NCBI GenBank assembly: GCA_002431945.1
Contig: DJET01000008.1
Span: forward strand, 1-33,564
From: Ruminococcaceae bacterium UBA5891
Lineage (GTDB): Bacteria > Bacillota > Clostridia > Oscillospirales > Acutalibacteraceae
DNA: 33,564 nt
Direction of reading: 5' to 3'
Position 1 is the stretch's first letter, and each line of letters starts with the position of its first letter. The position numbers and the translations under genes are program-made. Below the pieces are notes generated by a model, which had not been told where the DNA came from, did no database searches, and worked only from the letters and a program-made list of their open reading frames with translations. Shown here piece by piece: positions 32,299-33,564 of the stretch.

Positions 32299-33432
32299 AT
32301 GAATGAAGAAATACAGCTTTATAAAGACGGCATACATGACGATACGGACGCGCTTCAGCTTCTTCTTGACAAAGCGGGAACAGTATTGTTTCCGGAAGGG
32401 GAATATTTAATATCGCACCCGTTGATAATACACGATAATACGCATTTGATTATTCCGCGAAATACGGTAATAAGGCTTGCAGACCATGCTAACTGCTCTC
32501 TCCTTGATAACGACGGATTATACGGGCGGCATATGAACCGCAATATAACAATTGAGGGCGGAATATGGGACGGAAACAATTCGAGTCAAGAGAGGGAATG
32601 GATACCCGATGAAAATGTTCCGTGCGATTATGATAAATATGTATCAAACTCGCTTATAGTACTAATGATAAGGCTTGTTCATACAGAGCATTTAACCGTT
32701 CGTAACGTAACCTTTAAAAATCCTACTTCATACGGCATACATATTGCCGACGCAAGGTATTTTACAGTGGAAAATGTGTTTTTTGATTATGATCTTTCAA
32801 AGCCCAATATGGATGGCGTACATATACAGGGGCCGGCGAGGTTCGGCTTGATACGTAATATTATGGGGGATTGCAATGACGATCACATTGCAATATGCGC
32901 AAACGGAACGACAAGAAGTGAAATTACACACGGAGATATTGAAGATATAGATATAGACGGCGTTTACTGTGAAAACGGGTATACCGGCGTACGCCTGCTT
33001 TCTAACGGAGACTCGGTGCGTAATATAAGTATCAAAAACATTCACGGCAGGTTCAGGTATTTTGCGGTTTCGTTTACACATCACTATCCGCTGAGTAAGG
33101 ATAAGCCGGTGCTTATTGAAAATATTTCAATATCGGATATATATGCGGCTAAAAGTACAGGCTATATACCCGAAGGGCAAAAGCCTGCCGTAGCAGAAAA
33201 TTCATTGATTTGGTTTGAATCGGGAACCTGCTGCCGTAATATTACGATCGAGGGCTTATACAGATATGAAAAAAATTCTTTCACCAAGGCTCCGGCGCTT
33301 AAAATAAGCGGCGGCGCCGAAGTTAAAGCGCTTACGGTGCGCGGCTTATATCAGAATTTTGCTTGCGGTAAAATTCCTGCAATTGAGAACGAAACCGACC
33401 TGAACATAAAAACAGAAAATATTTATGAATAA
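32299..33432 (+). CDS. GH28-like right-handed beta-helix protein
   Basis: A 377-residue protein with the parallel beta-helix pattern of polygalacturonases. The opening DGIHDDTDALQLLLDKAG is the pectate-lyase-superfamily entry, and strand repeats such as ITIEGGIWDGN, LTVRNVTFKN, FTVENVFFD and ISIKNIHG follow. The GH28 motif NxD appears as NMDGVH and the DD motif as CNDDHIAI; the third motif GHG is not evident. There is no signal peptide, so it is probably cytoplasmic and would act on imported oligosaccharides or is a relative with other chemistry. SD AGGGGG lies at about 32285-32290. It follows the transporter by 32 bp and may share its transcript. Its codon use is more A/T-rich than the murI or sugar genes. 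Confidence 0.8.
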   Translation: MNEEIQLYKDGIHDDTDALQLLLDKAGTVLFPEGEYLISHPLIIHDNTHLIIPRNTVIRLADHANCSLLDNDGLYGRHMNRNITIEGGIWDGNNSSQEREWIPDENVPCDYDKYVSNSLIVLMIRLVHTEHLTVRNVTFKNPTSYGIHIADARYFTVENVFFDYDLSKPNMDGVHIQGPARFGLIRNIMGDCNDDHIAICANGTTRSEITHGDIEDIDIDGVYCENGYTGVRLLSNGDSVRNISIKNIHGRFRYFAVSFTHHYPLSKDKPVLIENISISDIYAAKSTGYIPEGQKPAVAENSLIWFESGTCCRNITIEGLYRYEKNSFTKAPALKISGGAEVKALTVRGLYQNFACGKIPAIENETDLNIKTENIYE

Positions 33433-33502
33433 TATAAAATATTTCAAGAAGACCGATTTTTGTTATTTCCGCGCAGACAGATATAATAACGTTTTTTTGA
33501 TA

Positions 33503-33564
33503 AAGCGAAGAACGGTATAGCCCTTAGGCTATACCGTTCTTCGCTTCAGTCTGTCGAAAAAGTC
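33503..33564. repeat. Perfect 20-bp palindrome and repeat end
   Basis: AAGCGAAGAACGGTATAGCC (33503-33522) is exactly inverted at 33527-33546 around CTTA. No T-run follows directly on either strand, so it is more like a palindromic repeat unit than a simple terminator, although it may end transcription after the GH28-like gene. The final bases (33545-33564) read in reverse give GACTTTTTCGACAGACTGAA, matching 200-219 at 16 of 20 positions in the opposite orientation. The repeat probably continues beyond the window. Confidence 0.6.

Noticed and set aside
1..33564. CRISPR arrays, prophage, toxin-antitoxin or defence system
   Set aside because: No regularly spaced repeats, phage structural genes, nuclease-type defence proteins or paired small toxin-antitoxin genes were seen on either strand.

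Overview
The window looks like a chromosomal segment of an anaerobic Clostridia-class Firmicute, most likely a gut member of the Oscillospirales. The evidence is indirect: strong Shine-Dalgarno (SD) sites, lipobox lipoproteins, YesM/YesN-type regulators, a murI-argS-lon-engB housekeeping block, pyruvate formate-lyase, NADP-type glutamate dehydrogenase, and palindromic repeats of a kind I recall from this group. No phage, transposase, CRISPR or complete RNA gene was found.

Layout. 1-334 is a gene-free repeat region with a terminator and the murI promoter. 335-8319 is one plus-strand run: murI, a DUF1934 gene, argS, nicotinate phosphoribosyltransferase, an unknown lipoprotein, lon and engB. 8323-12665 is an efflux module: a TetR repressor divergent from an MMPL transporter and a secreted, glycine/asparagine-periodic partner, with three copies of an octamer between them. 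A tRNA T-arm remnant, a HAD phosphatase and gdhA follow, closed by a strong terminator.

15099-24852 is a sugar-uptake and sensing locus. It holds an MglB-like galactose/glucose-binding lipoprotein, MglA ATPase, MglC permease, a small membrane protein with one InlB-type B-repeat, a YesN response regulator, a YesM histidine kinase, a second sugar-binding lipoprotein overlapping the kinase gene, and an aldo-keto reductase. The second binding protein plus kinase plus regulator resembles binding-protein-assisted sensing such as XylFII-LytS-YesN. A hairpin-forming, MITE-like insertion of about 0.23 kb lies between yesN and yesM. Removing it with one copy of its flanking repeat would restore a four-base TTGA stop/start overlap of the two genes.

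24939-27344 is a minus-strand operon (ACT protein, UPF0210/DUF711 protein, shikimate kinase, small XRE regulator), divergent from pflB-pflA (27561-30496). A MerR regulator, an EamA-type transporter and a GH28-like beta-helix protein (30595-33432) follow, ending in a perfect 20-bp palindrome at the window edge.

Three promoters (mglB, yesN, merR) share an unexpected arrangement: an inverted repeat with its upstream arm at the promoter and its downstream arm over the SD. RNA polymerase reading through from upstream would make a transcript able to hide the SD, whereas a transcript started locally would lack the upstream arm.
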